DNA from: Microcyclosporella mali
Lineage: Eukaryota > Ascomycota > Dothideomycetes > Mycosphaerellales > Mycosphaerellaceae
Direction of reading: 5' to 3'
Assembly: GCA_002785985.1 (NCBI GenBank)
Contig: NHNU01000014.1
Span: 620,001-684,000, forward strand
Length of the DNA stretch: 64,000 bases
In this document: in pieces, positions 10,869-23,128 of the stretch
Layout: each line of letters begins with the position of its first letter
Numbering within the stretch: the first letter of the stretch is position 1
Position numbers and translations under genes: made by a program
The notes under the pieces: generated by a model
Told to the model about the DNA's origin: nothing
What the model saw: the letters and a program-made list of their open reading frames with translations, nothing else
The model's database searches: none

Positions 10869-13625
10869 ATGGATCCCCTTTCGATTTCTACGGCGGTCTT
10901 GACCTGTGTGGGCGCGACGGCAGCGCTGACGAAGACGGTGCAAAGGCTTCATCGCTTGCGAAAAGCACCTAAAGAGATTGAAGAATTGGAGACGGAGATA
11001 TCGGCCGTGCAAAATCATGTGCAGAGGGTCACACACATGCTACAGGCGCCTGGCAGCTCCCGCAAGCCGCTCGCTGGGAGCTTGCCCATCACCAGTTGCA
11101 TAGAAGAAGCGCGAAAGAAGACCGACCAAGTGAAAGACTTCTTAGAGGACAGCCTACTGAAGGAAGATTCATCGGGGAAACTGAAAAAGTCTGTGTGGTT
11201 GAAATGGCAAACCGAGTTCGCACGTTTGAAACAAGAACTGCGAGGTGAGCAATATGCTGAGCGATCATACCTGATCTAGTTGCTTTTCGCATGACAGGAC
11301 ATATCCGTTCCAGTGGTGAACTTGTCCTACTACTCAGCATTGTATTTCGGGCTGACTAAGTCGATCTAGGCGTCAGAATCGAGCTTGATACTTGCATGAA
11401 TTTCTTCTGCATGTGAGTAGTTTGTTGACTCATGCTGGCTATTGTTGCATCACTGCCAGAAGAAGGGCCTATCTAATTGTTTTTGACACAAGGGCGGGCA
11501 TGCAGCAGAATGAAATTCAGCTCGAGAAGATGGCTGTTGACGACCATAACATGCACTCTCAGCATCAACACACCTTGAAGACTATCCAGGCGCAAATCGC
11601 ACAACAACGTCCAGCTCTAGCAGCAGAGTTGGCGATACAGCTAGCCTCCCTGCAGGTCTCCTTGCAGTCATCCATGCAGAATGCGCAAAGCTCAGGCCGA
11701 CGACATTCTGAAGAGCCTGTCGTTTCGTTGTCACCGCATTCTTTACAGCAGCACGACTTCCGTGAGCGAAGTTCGTCCACCGGCAATATTGCAAATCATC
11801 GACATGCAATTAGCGACAACGCGTGGAGTCTCATCAGTCGACACGACTTATCACTGAGTTCGGCGTCACAGAAGTCCCACTCCGGCTTCCAAGAGCTCGC
11901 AGGAAAGCCCACCATGGCTATACAATTAGCACAACGTCTACCTGGGCGGTGCAGGTCTTTTTGCCGCTGTCGTTGCCATCAGGCATTCAGGTTCAAGACG
12001 CCGGATGTTCTCCGGACTTTGACTGGCCAGATGCTAGTCGAGTACACTGGCATGAATATCAATTTGCCCTGCAGTGAACATGCTTGCGCTAAACGGCAAA
12101 GAGCAGCTGTAAGGATGCAATACCACTTTCCAGTTTGGTCCTATGTCCAGGGTATACTTACACTTGTCTCAACTTCCGGGGGCGCACGAGGGCCCGAGAA
12201 AGTGTTACGACTTTCGAGACTACGTCCAGGACTTCACGAAGTCTTTATCCAAGTCCAGAGTAAGCAAACACCCCTACAATCATTACCTAAACTATCCACG
12301 CCATATCTCAGTATGTGCGGGTCACTCAGTCGTCTCATCACATTCGCTTTCATGCGCCTCGATATCACTTGTTAACAGTGTTCCTTTTCTTAGGTGGCAA
12401 CAATAGCCGTCTCGCCCAGATGTTCGAGAACGGAGAAGCATCGCCTCTGGATGCAACTGATTCCGGCTGGACGACACTGCACTATGCTCTTGTCGCAGGC
12501 CAGTTGCACACCGCGAGATTCTTGAAAGATGCTGGTGCAGATCTCAATGCTGAATCACTCCGTCGCGAAACGCCTTTTGACATCGCCTGGAATCGCATCT
12601 TATCAGGCTTTCTCGACGCGCCGTCTGAGTTAGCCCTTCGAGAGGTATTCAATGATACAGACCGGCTGGACGCACGGGAGTTCACAAACCTGCACAGAAT
12701 CGTACTTGGACTACTCGGTAGAGACCTGCGCGAAGAGCTAGAAGTCTTATCAGCGAACATCAACGCGAAAGATGGCAGTGGCTATACTCCGCTGGCATGG
12801 GCGGCGGCTCGTGGTGATGCTCAGTCAGTGGAGACACTCATCCGATATGGCGCTTCTGTGTCTACAGTGAATAATCTCCACCAGCAGCCGATCCACCTTG
12901 CAGCCCAGACTGGAAACGTGGAAACTATTCGCGCACTTGTACAGAACGGAGCAGACATCAATGCTGTGACCGAAGGTACCAGCATGACTCCTTTGCACTA
13001 TGCTGCTGAGTATCAGGACGAGGAGCAGCATATTCGAGGACTTATTGACCTGGGCGCTCGCGTCGAGGGTCGAGATTTTTGTGGATGGACGCCACTTCAC
13101 TGGACTTGCTGGAGAGGCCACTTGCAGAGTCTCAAAGTGCTTCTGGCTCGTGGCGCCGATGTACTCACCAAAACTAATGACGGAAACGCGGCCATCATGC
13201 TTGCCACGGCGAATAATAGCGCAAATTGCCTACCGATTTTAATTGCCGCTGGTGGAGATTGTAAGGTCGTCAAGAATAATGGCTGGAATTCATTGCATTA
13301 CGCAGCCATCGGCGGCAAAGTCGAGACGCTGCAGGCGCTCGCAAAGGGCAATCTGGCTGGGCTCGATATCCATGATCAGAGAACGGACGACACTGGACAA
13401 TCTGTGAGCGATCTGATGGAGGTCCGGATCTCGGCATTGGAGCACAAGCAAGACGAGCTCAGCGAAGTTGAGATGGCATGGAAGAGTCTGATCGAGAACA
13501 TCAACGCAAGTGTCGTCTCTAGTCGACGAGACAGTGTCTCTTCGTACACAAGTACTGATCTAGAGCCCATGTTTGTCGATGCTTGCAGTGACCTGACCCA
13601 GTTCTATCTGGACGATGCGAAGTGA
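10869..13625 (+). CDS. fungal NLR-like protein without NTPase: N-terminal helical domain plus ankyrin repeats
   Basis: I join four exons, 10869-11244, 11370-11412, 11460-12259 and 12394-13625, for 816 aa with all phases closing. The start MDPLSISTAVLTCVGATAAL is the signature opening of the N-terminal helical domain of many fungal NLR/STAND proteins. A charged, coiled-coil-like region follows. A middle segment with CRCRCHQAF ... RTLTGQM and GARGPEKVLRLSR matches the linker seen in fungal ankyrin proteins. At least six ankyrin repeats follow (GWTTLHYAL, GYTPLAWAA, QPIHLAAQTGN, GWTPLHWTC, GWNSLHYAA). There is no NACHT or NB-ARC domain between the two ends. Such proteins are thought to act in heteroallelic or immune-type recognition, but the role here is inference. 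The 43-nt second exon is the least certain part. Confidence 0.75.
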
Positions 13626-13742
13626 GCTATAAGGGTCGAGTTGCACAGCTCAATTTGTAATCAATATCCACATCTGACCTAAGCACTCCAATTGGCCCTA
13701 TCACTCCTACCGTGGCATTCTCCCGTCGACGACCGTAGAGGC

Positions 13743-14861
13743 TCATCGAGACAGCCAGAAATCGAAGTATGCAACAAGACTCTTGAGGCTCTGCTCTTGC
13801 ACCCAACCTGAAAAATGGTCAATAGCGACCCAACGACTAACACAGGCTTGACTTACGCGCATAAGCGTCATCCAGATCCGCCCTCAGAGCTGTATTGCGT
13901 CAATCAGCCAAGTTCTCAGCGTTAGGGGAAAGAAAGACTTATAACGTACCGAAACCATGCTCAACCCCGTGAAACAGCTGCAGCCCATAGTCTTTCTTGT
14001 CCTCGATCATCATGTTGACAGCCTTGTTCCTGCTCTCGGTATCGAAGGTGTGGTCAACCTCCGCACAACTCAGATAGAGTGGCGCCTTGAGATTGCGGAA
14101 ATGATGGTCCTTTAGAAATGCCGGGTGTGCGAAACCGCCAACTTGGCACGTCCCATCTGCAAGCGAGTTGCAGACGTACGGAGCACCGAAGCAGTACCCA
14201 GCGCAAGCGTACTTCGTGGTGGGTTTCCCATACATAGATTTGGCCTCGGCCGTCCATTCAGGCACTTTCTTATCGGCGAACTCGGTATGCTTGGCCAGGA
14301 AGGCCTGGAAGTCAAAGCCAGGTTTCGCCTCTTTGGCACTGAGTCGATGTAGGAACACGGGGTCCTTAAGTCTCTGTTAGCATCGAGAACATTGGTTGGG
14401 TGAGGAATGCCTGACATTATTGAAGTAGTCCAGTCCCAACACGAGATATCCGGCATGTGGAATATCAGCTTCGTCAGTACATATTCTAAGTTGTAAATGA
14501 AGACTTGAACGTATCTGCAAACTCGTCCATCACCAGCTGAGCATTGACGAACATGCCATATACCTTTTCGAGTCTTTAGCAACCATCTGATGTGTGAATA
14601 GAGAGAGAGTCTTACATCGGCATAGTAGAACAGGATATGTCCATTGCTCTTGCCTGGTTGTGCAGATACGACATAGGTGTCGACTCCCGCAATCTTCTCG
14701 AACTTGCCTCGAGGGTTGCCCACATGGAGGTGGCCTTTCAGACAGCAGTCGCCAGAAGGTCTTAAGAATAATGTTAGCCGACGAGAAGTGCCATGAATGA
14801 AGAGGGTTGCTGACTTCGCGATCCATGGAACCTCGACGTGTCGTGCCTCTGATGGCGACAT
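13743..14861 (-). pseudogene. dienelactone-hydrolase-family protein with a defective third intron
   Basis: Good exons on the minus strand are 14861-14815, 14760-14616, 14563-14511, a segment about 14433-14416, then 14364-13950, 13889-13857 and 13807-13743 (stop). The joined product shows family features: a CC-containing start (PSGDCCLKGHLH), the block ADVYGMFVNAQLVMDEFAD, the nucleophile elbow AGYCFGA, the acid in CAEVDHTF and the histidine in HGVEHGFG. Such enzymes open lactones in aromatic catabolism. Between exon 3 (ending ...EFAD plus two bases) and GYLVLGLDYFNN no AG acceptor lies in the right place or phase. The AG at the right distance gives an immediate stop, and the other is only 25 nt from the donor. 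So the copy is either broken, spliced oddly, or carries a sequence error. It is divergent from the aminotransferase. Confidence 0.7.
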
Positions 14862-15362
14862 TTTCTGGGCTTGCATTGGAGTTTTTACTTGTGAAAGAAG
14901 TATGTGGACTTCGCAATGTGAGCTATTGGGCTTCTTGTGCCTTCAAACAGCCAGGCTTTAGCTTGCCGAGGGCGAAGTGGAGGAGCTCCATGAGCTACAA
15001 GGTCTTGTCCCCTCGCGAAAGCGGGCACGCCGGACATTGCTCGGGATGAGATGTCCCAAAGCACTGTGTTGCCTTACCTTACGCGTGGCAAATAAGAGGT
15101 GGAAGGTGCCGTACCAACATCACAGAGCGTCCAAAGACCGTTGCGCAAGAGGCAGATGGTCATGAGTAGATCATCATAAATCAATTGGCCGCAGCGATAG
15201 GGCGACTTTCCCGACGGAAAACATGAGCTTCTTGCGCGGGAAGGCGTGCCTCTAAGCCGATAAGATCGCTCTGGTCGTCTTCGGAGCGGGATCTGTTAAT
15301 ATAGCCAGTCTCCCGCTGACAAAAGTTGCAAGCGGTACAGATAATTGAGAGCCAGAGTCAAA
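14862..15362. promoter_or_regulatory. divergent intergenic region, dienelactone hydrolase / aminotransferase
   Basis: About 500 bp lies between the two starts. No defined site was recognised. Confidence 0.35.
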
Positions 15363-16905
15363 ATGGCGAGACTTTATGAGGACATGGATGAGGAACAGCT
15401 TCGGCGAGATGCCAACCAATGCCTGTTGCACTATGGTATGTCGAACCTAACACATCCGGTGTGGTTCTGACGAGATATAGGCACGGATTTTCACCCAGAG
15501 ATAATTGTCCACGCTGAAGGACGGACGCTCACTGGGAGCTCTGGGCATCGTATGCTGGACTGGACATCAGGGCAGATGTCGACACTGATCGGTCACGGAC
15601 ACCCAGAGATTGTTGAGACAATTCATAGCCATGCAAAGCATCTCGACCATCTATTTTCAGGCATGCTGAGTCCCCCAGTGATTCAGTTGGCGAAAAGATT
15701 GACATCCTTGACACCGGCTGGGTTGGACAAGGCGTTCTTCTTGAGCACTGGAGGTGAAAGTAACGAAGCAGCAATCAGGCTGGCCAAGTTTTATACCGGC
15801 AAATTCGAGATCGTCGGACTGGCATCTAGCTGGCACGGAGTCACGTCTGGAGCTATTGCGGCTCAGTACCATGCTGGTCGCGCAGGGTATGGACCCAACA
15901 TGCCCGGCAATCTCGCATTGCCAACGCCAAATGCATACCGATCGATCTTTCGACATCCAGATGGCTCCTATGATTGGCGCACCGAGCTAGACTATGGATT
16001 CGATCTCGTTGATAAGCAGTCTTGCGGGTCTTTGGCAGCACTTATACTGGAGCCAATCCTCAGCTCCGGAGGAATGCTCGTGCTGCCGCCAGGATATTTG
16101 AAGGCCATCAGGGATCATTGCGATCGAAGGGGCATGCTCTTGATCATTGACGAAGCACAAACAGGCATCGGACGAGCGGGAGACATGTTCGCTTTTCAGC
16201 ATTTTGCCGAAGATGAGGGAGTGGTACCCGATATCCTGACTTTGAGCAAGACACGTGAGTGTAATCGCCGAGGCTGAAGTCGTTTCTTTGCTGAAGCAAA
16301 TATAGTTGGTAACGGTCTGCCACTAAGCGCTGTTGTCACCAGCAATGCGATCGCAGGATTTGCCAAAGACAACCATTTCCTGTTCTATACGGTAATGTCA
16401 CCTCAAAGACAATGCTGAACGAAGACTGATCACTTAGCAGACCCACATCAATGATCCTCTGCCCGCGAGTGTGGGAGACAAAGTGCTCGAGATCGTCGTG
16501 CGAGACAATCTCGTGGACCGTTCGCGTCAATTGGGCGAAGTGTTCCAGGATCGCCTGCATATCCTCAAGTCTCGATATGGCTGCATCGGCGATGAGCGGG
16601 GAAGAGGTCTCATGGCCGGATTGGAGATCGTTGCAGACCGAGCGACGAAGCAGGGCGATCCGAAGCTTGGAGCAATAATTGGTAAGAAGATAACAGAACT
16701 TGGGCTTTGGGCGCAACTGAGTACAATGCCATCCTTTGGAGGTGTCTTCAGGTTGGCGCCGCCACTGACCACGACTGATGAAGAGCTGGAGACAGGCTTG
16801 AGTATCATCGAGGAGGCACTGGCATCGACACCAGGCACAATACCACTGTATAGCACCGATGACGAGGCATCGAATTCGACCGAGATGACGGAGGCGAGGT
16901 TGTGA
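15363..16905 (+). CDS. class-III PLP aminotransferase, 2,2-dialkylglycine decarboxylase-like
   Basis: Four exons, 15363-15435, 15481-16254, 16306-16391 and 16441-16905, give 465 aa with every phase closing. Landmarks are the pyrophosphate-site region STGGESNEAAIRLAK, the cofactor aspartate in LLIIDEAQTGIGR, and the Schiff-base lysine (about Lys281) in TLSKTLGNGLPLSA just across the second intron. The block FLFYTTHINDPLPASVG is typical of 2,2-dialkylglycine decarboxylase rather than of ornithine or GABA transaminases. The expected reaction is decarboxylation of a dialkylglycine coupled to transamination of pyruvate. In fungi the physiological substrate is usually unknown. Confidence 0.87.
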
Positions 16906-17624
16906 TGGGAAAGGCGAATGGGGGAGAATTGTATCCTGACATGAGTCAGCGATACTAGCGTGTCTCTTCCTGTCGACATGGATCAGCAAACTTGACGCGT
17001 CCGTCCGAGGGTCTCCCTTGGTCGTCCATTGCCCAACCACCATGCGACTGAAAAGGTCCCTTCCATTTCACTATTACGACAGTAATTTGAGGAACAGTGA
17101 GATTCTTGGACAGCTTGTGAAGTCTAGCTCGATTTGACTGCTTAACTCTTCTTACGGCTCGCCCGCTCGTTTAGGGAGCATATGAATGGCATGACAGAAG
17201 ACACAGGCCGCCCATATCGGTCGCACAAGGTACCCGCCTACGACCTATGTCGTCAACGGAAGGCGGCATACGTAGTCGACAGTGTTGAACAACCATGTCG
17301 GGTATTGCGAAGAAGGCATTCCACGTGGACTGCTATGGAGCACGAACGTATGGCCAGAATTAGTCTCGGGTGGGGCGTCGTGATTCACGATCACTGGTAT
17401 GAGTTTCAAAGGGCTGAGAGTACATCAGTCAAACTTTTAGTAGGTCCAGCTTTGCCAACAGCACGCCTTCCTTGACCAGTCCGCAGAATTATAATGTGCG
17501 AGGTGAGCAGCTCTAGAACAACAAAATTCAGCTGAGGCCTCGAAAACGAGATCTTTACAGTATGCAAATTAGATTGAAATTGCTAGTGTCGATTGATACT
17601 CAGGTTATGAGGCGCCTTTGTCGT
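16906..17624. other. convergent intergenic region
   Basis: No gene is supported between the aminotransferase and the membrane-protein gene that ends at 17625. Confidence 0.35.
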
Positions 17625-19069
17625 TCACATCTCTTTTTGGTGCTCGGTGCCAGGCGTCGACTCCAGAATCGCAATTTCGTCGCCATGTGACTCGCTGTCC
17701 TTCCTCGGGACAGGACTGCTGTTACTCGACTCGGGCGTAACGAGGGCAGCTTCAGGTTTAGCGGGTATGGAACTCTTAGGCAGATCCGCAACATTCCATG
17801 GATGCGCTCGCCAACAGCCTTCTGGAAAGTCTTCATCACAACTGACGCCGCTAAACCACGTTCGTTTCTTGGGAACCATCAGAGGAGGGCAGTGCGTCAG
17901 TACATTTCCCAAGCCGAGACCGGTACCTCGGATAGTGCATGAGCAGGGAGTTGGTGGTCCAACAGATTTGCCACTGCTGTCGAATTTGGTGGCCCAGTGA
18001 AAGACAAGGACGCAGAAGAGAACTGTGGAGTGTCAGCATGTGCAGGTGGGAAGTTGATGGCCGCAGGGAACGCACTATCCAGATTGCACAGCAGCAAGCA
18101 TAGCCAGCCTGGTTCTCCACCAAGGGTCATGAGTACTGTGAGATTGACCACACTGGATATCAGTGTGGAGCAGCTGCTAATGAATGTCCGCAGCGCGAGA
18201 GTCCGCATCCGGCCGCTTCCATGTCGGTAAGTGTACAGCTCTTGAAGAAGGTGAGTCAATGTCTATGCAACGCCATATGCTTACGATAAACTCACTTCGT
18301 AGCGGTTTTATGAACAGTATATTGAGGTAGACGTTGACGACCACGTCAAATGATATCAATGGCATTAATGCTCGGAAGCGCATGCCAACGATGCAGGTCC
18401 CGTTGGTGTCGATGAATGAAAAACTCCTATCTTGAGATCAGTCTTTGCATGCATCTTTGAGAGCCATGATGAGTACCATATAAAGTTCAGCACGACACAG
18501 ATGGTGTATGGTAGCAACATGCCAAAGCAGTTGAAGAGGTAAAGCTTCGATTCGCGCCGCCTTTGTAGACATCCTCGGACAATCCACTGTTGCTGGTCAG
18601 TACAGCCTCAGGCTTGGGTGTGGATGTTCGTGCGCAGACATACGGCTTTTTCTACTAGAAAGATGTAGATCAGGACCTTAGTGCTCATATAGCATATCAA
18701 GCCTAAGCAGAGTCAGCCCAAGAAGCATGCATACTGTAGCGGGACTTACATAACAGTTTAGCGCCTTCGCAGATATCTTCCGAGTTGTTGAGACCGACAT
18801 CTTCCAAAACTTGTAAGCTCAGTTGTATATGGTCTGAACGTGGAGTGGAACACCTTTCAATAAAGCTGTAGTGAAGATAAAGAGTGCAGAGTCGAAATAT
18901 ATCATCAAAAGCAGCGCAGCAGAAACGGGCAGACGAGACCACTTTCCAACTCGTTCAACACTTTGCCGGCATGGTAGGGTCAGTACTCTCCCTCGTACGA
19001 GTGATCTGATACTAACCGTCGTGTCAGACAGGCACCAAGGACGGGTAGAGTGATGAGATTTAGGGACAT
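17625..19069 (-). CDS. fungal multi-pass membrane protein (seven-helix type, function unknown)
   Basis: Eight exons on the minus strand, 19069-19017, 18960-18854, 18809-18750, 18702-18644, 18586-18477, 18426-18296, 18240-18076 and 18022-17625, join with all phases closing to 360 aa. I recognise the pattern of a conserved Pezizomycotina membrane family. It has LPVSAALLLMIYFDSALFIF, then LICYMSTKVLIYIFLVEKA, WIVRG, YLFNCFGMLLPYTICVVLNF, GTCIVGMRFRALMPLISFD with VVVNVYLNILFIKPL, SSVVNLTVLMTL, GEPGWLCLLLCNLD, and a hydrophilic serine-rich tail. About six or seven helices result, resembling a G-protein-coupled-receptor layout. Function is unknown. The first exon may not be the true start: TAG lies just before the ATG and short frames continue upstream to about 19400, so further 5' exons are possible. 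Confidence 0.72.
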
Positions 19070-21409
19070 CTACTTTGGTCAGCGCTTTTCCTTGAAGGTC
19101 TCATGCATGTGCCCATACCGACACCACCTGTGCGGCAAGTGGGACCTCCGCTGGTATTATCTGTACATTGCCGGCTGGTCTCGGTTCCCCGAAGAGGCTG
19201 CGGTCCAGATGCATTATGAATTTTCCTGCATGGAAACGATTAGATTTTTGTGGCGATGGACCAGATAGCCGGATACTACGAGGAAAAATGCTCTGAAGCA
19301 GACAGAGTAGAATAACAAACCTTCTTTTCGCCAAGTCATTTGCGCGTCAATCTGGAACTTCATCATCTTCAATAGATCCCTGTCGGAGTGCTCAAACTGT
19401 AGCACGGTACGAGATGTACCTGCCGACCAGGCACCGCGTCCTGTCCCAGATACGAGGCCTGCACCTCCCCGTCATGTTCTTCTTTTGATGCGAGCCTACC
19501 ACATCGGTGTGTGGCCACATTAGTGATGTCGTTATGGGGTCGGATGTGGAGACGATGTTTAACCTTGAAGATATGCCAGTCTCCCGCGGGTGAAAGCTGG
19601 CGCTAGGCATAGTTCGGATTGCATTTGTCGCCCGCCATGAAGTCACGAGTCAGCTGGTTGAACATCGGAAACGTCTCCAGTAACCGCGTGAATCACAAGC
19701 TTCTTGCTAGTGGTTGCCATTTCAGAACTGCAGATGCCCTTGCAGGCTCGGTGTTCGTGCCGCCGCAGTGCCGCGAAGTGACATCCATGAACGAATGACA
19801 GTACATGCGGAGCTAAACTGTAATATCTGTCAGGCTACACCCTAGAATCAATTGCTCGTACTGTACCTTCGTCAAGATACGTCCAGGGAATGACTCACGA
19901 GATGATCACTGCAAGATCAAACGCTTCCGAGAAAATAATCGAGGACGGCTTCGCAGGTGTATGGAAGGTGTTACGGCTTGCTACGGGCTAAGTGGTCCGT
20001 GATGTTGCACAAAACAGTGATGTCGCGCTTCAACCTCATCTATACCTTCGACATACTTCCTATGGTGCCTAGCGCTGAAGAGCCGCAAGGTTGAAGTAGC
20101 CACCCAATGATGAAGGTGCACAGTCGAGTCTCATATCCTCGACAAGGAGGGCATGTAGTGACCGTCTCGTGCTCCCGGCTTAATTTCAGGTTTGAGACTG
20201 ACGAGCAGAGTGCCAGTGAACTTGCTATGACTGCGCATGTTGCTGGATGAGGGCATGCCGCCAATCAATGCCCAAGCAACCAGCCTGAGGAGTAAAAAGT
20301 CCATCCTTGTGGTTGTTTCGACCGGGAGTGTCGGATTCGAGCGACTCATACATCCTTGCCATCGTGTGACCATACTGCAGAAAGACCTACTAGACTCAGC
20401 CACATCTTTGACTTAAACATCTCTTGGAAGGTTGCATATGCTCAAGGTCCAGAGTCACATCATCGCGCTTCCAGTGCCAAGACTTTTTGTCGTGCCTACA
20501 GCACCACATGTACTTGTTTCGTTATGGTGAAAGTTCCCCTGAAATCGATGCTTCCGTGAACAAAGAAGGGGAGGTAAGGAGAGGTAGGAGTGGGTGGGGG
20601 GCGTGGATGGGCGGGGAGTAAAGCCTTCCATCTTCACTGATTTTTACTTAACGATTGAGCTCGAAGACGTGTCCCAAAGACGTGCCCCGAGGATGCCTTC
20701 GTCGTGAGCGCAAGTCTAAATGTCTGAAACTCGAGATTTTGCTTCGCCATCTGCGCAGTGTTGCATATCGGAATTTCTGCGTCGTCGATGGGCCAGAGTG
20801 AAAGAAGCTCTTGGTGTGACGGCCTGTGTGGCGTTTCTTTTAAAGTAGGCGGATAGCATTTCCTCAGACATCGTATGACCGCATTTCATCATCGTCGTTC
20901 TTCATCGTCCTCGTTTGTAAGACCCTGATTGCAATTGCATTGCATGGCCTCAACGGCGTTTGGACGGGACTTGCGAAGCCATGCCATGTACTTCAAGACT
21001 CGTACGCCGCGTGAGAAACGATCTGACGCGCGTCGGCCGCTTCTTGTTGCCAGGTGTCAATTGCGTGTATGTTCGCTGTCGATGTCGAAGTCCTACCCGC
21101 GCGATGTTTATCAGATGATGGCGGTACGGCAAGTTACAATTGCAGATTCGAGTTCCGAGAAGAACAACGGAATGGGGCATGCCTTGGTGCCTTAGTGTCT
21201 CGATGCCTCAATGTCTCGCAAGTCACAAAAATAGAAGAACGCGTTCCATATCTAGCGCGCTCTGAGCTTGCTGGTTTTGCCTTAGCGCGTCAGCTTCGTG
21301 ACTCGGCGAGACCACTCCGAGCGCCCTACTTCTGTCTACATATATATAGCTCGACCACAACATTGTCACGGTATTGCCAAACCCGTGCACTCATTCGTCC
21401 CACAATAAG
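19070..21409. other. 2.3-kb region without a supported gene
   Basis: Only short frames occur. A minus-strand frame around 19214-19405 has a hydrophobic segment (LLFYSVCFRAFFLVVSGYLV) and could be a 5' exon of the membrane-protein gene. A second one near 20300-20131 opens with a signal-like segment (MDFLLLRLVAWALIGGM). Neither could be joined to anything with confidence. Confidence 0.35.
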
Positions 21410-22435
21410 ATGGTACCCAGCCATTCTCAATCACCTTCTCGATTCCAGCTTTCGTTGACTTCGCCGACGTTGAGAGGAATGAACCACCGATCAGCAAGTT
21501 GGCCAACTCCTTCGCCGCATTGGCCTTGCAGCGATAAGGCGACGACCCTCACAATGACGAAGCTGCAGAAGAATATGCTCATCTCGGCCCCATCGAGCTT
21601 TCAGAAATTGACTATGTCAGCTATAGGGATGAGTACAGGACTCGCTTCGGTCATACGAGAATTCGAACAACTCCAAGCTGTTCCAATACCACACATTGAT
21701 GGACTTTCTGCCGAGAGAGCTGAGCACCCGTCACAGCAGCAGCACAATCTCATCCAGAGGTCTTGCGACAAAGTCCGTACTCTCTTTGACCAGCTGTGCC
21801 AGGAGATGGCGGATCTGAGCAGCATCATTCATGACGGCACTCCATCCATTGCAGCGCTCCTGCGCCATGCCCGTTATTGGTACGAGTATGCCAATATCCT
21901 GTACCTGACAGATCATGACCTCGGAAGGATATTAGACCAGAAATCAATCCGGGATGCTGCACACTTCCAGAAATATCTGCTCAACATTCTGCCCGACTAC
22001 TGGCGACGTGAGCAAGTTCACCATAGGGACCTGCGCTCGGATCTGCTGGACCGTGAATTCGAATAGATGCACTCGGAGCCGATGGAAGACGAAGATCTGC
22101 GCTCACAGTCAATAACGGATACTGATGACTTGCTTTCCAGACTGGAGGACCGTTATTTTGACGCACGTTTCATCAGTCTCACGCCCAAACTTTTGCTCTT
22201 TCACGACGCTCTCGTCCGCTCACGCTGTCCGCCGCCACATCAGCTCGGTCTACACCTATGCATGTCGTGGTCTGAGCAAATCACGGTCCATAGAAACATG
22301 GCCCGTGACGATGATCTCTGGTGTGAGCTTCGAGACCGCGCCAGTTGGAACCTGAACTCTCGCCCCAGGACCAGAAGAGGGAGACGACCTCTGAAGTACT
22401 GGAACACCCCCGCTGCTCGACGGCAACTCGTATAG
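21410..22435 (+). pseudogene. unassigned protein gene interrupted by one in-frame TAG
   Basis: From the ATG at 21410 the frame runs to TAG at 22064-22066 and continues without a shift to 22435. The result is a reading frame of about 340 codons broken by a single stop. The first part is helical and acidic-basic (ASVIREFEQLQ, KVRTLFDQLCQEM, RHARYWYEYANILYLTDHDL). The second part (LLSRLEDRYFDARFISLTPK) has the same character. I recognise no family. The stop could be a C-to-T change of a CAG codon, a real end, or an error. It could also be two genes, since ATG follows the stop directly. Confidence 0.4.
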
Positions 22436-22514
22436 AAACGCATCTTGCCATCATTCACTCCATCACACGAAGCTGACGTGTTACCATCTTGATACACGAT
22501 CCTTGTTGAATACA

Positions 22515-22866
22515 ATGTGGGATGACGCATACTGGGAAATCTCAACTTGTGTGAAATTCGCGGTAAGCCACGTCCTATCAACAGAGTTGGTCGATTGGAT
22601 CCTCGAGCTCGTACTGGAAGCAGAAGGAATGACGGCCGAGAATCCATTTCGACATTACAATTTGATGCGGAAACCCATGGTCGACACTCTAGAGCGACTC
22701 CGGTATGAGCTGATGCGTAAACCCCCCCCCACAGCTTGGCTGGCCCGAGTCTGACTCTAACCACATGGTCTATATGGCAGAGGATTTGCTCTCAACGAAG
22801 GAGAACGACGACCCGAAGTTTGATGCGATGCATCGAATGTCCGCGGAGAGCGCCGGTACTCGCTAA
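22515..22866 (+). pseudogene. unassigned small protein gene with a frame change at a run of nine C
   Basis: The frame from the ATG at 22515 encodes a folded-looking segment (VSHVLSTELVDWILELVLEA, then MVDTLERLRYELM). It reaches nine consecutive C at 22722-22730 and ends shortly after, at 22754. In another frame the coding character continues past the run (LGWPESDSNHMVYMAEDLL) to a stop at 22866. A gained or lost C would explain this. The family is not recognised. Confidence 0.35.
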
Positions 22867-23128
22867 GCGTTGATCTTGCCCGCGTGCGACTAACATGAGT
22901 CACACGGCATAAAGGCAGAGTATAGCCCGCGAATGTGTCTTGTATGCCTCAGATGTCTTCGGGCGAACAAAGGCAATGTTTTCCGCTTCATCGAGACCTG
23001 CAGAATTTCGACGACTTTGAACATTCGAGTGGTGGCAATAAGCGTGCCGCCACCGATCAATTCCCGATGGCTGATTTTGTCTGGGATATGAAGTTTGGAC
23101 TTCTCGTGGTACCACCAGCTGACGTCTC

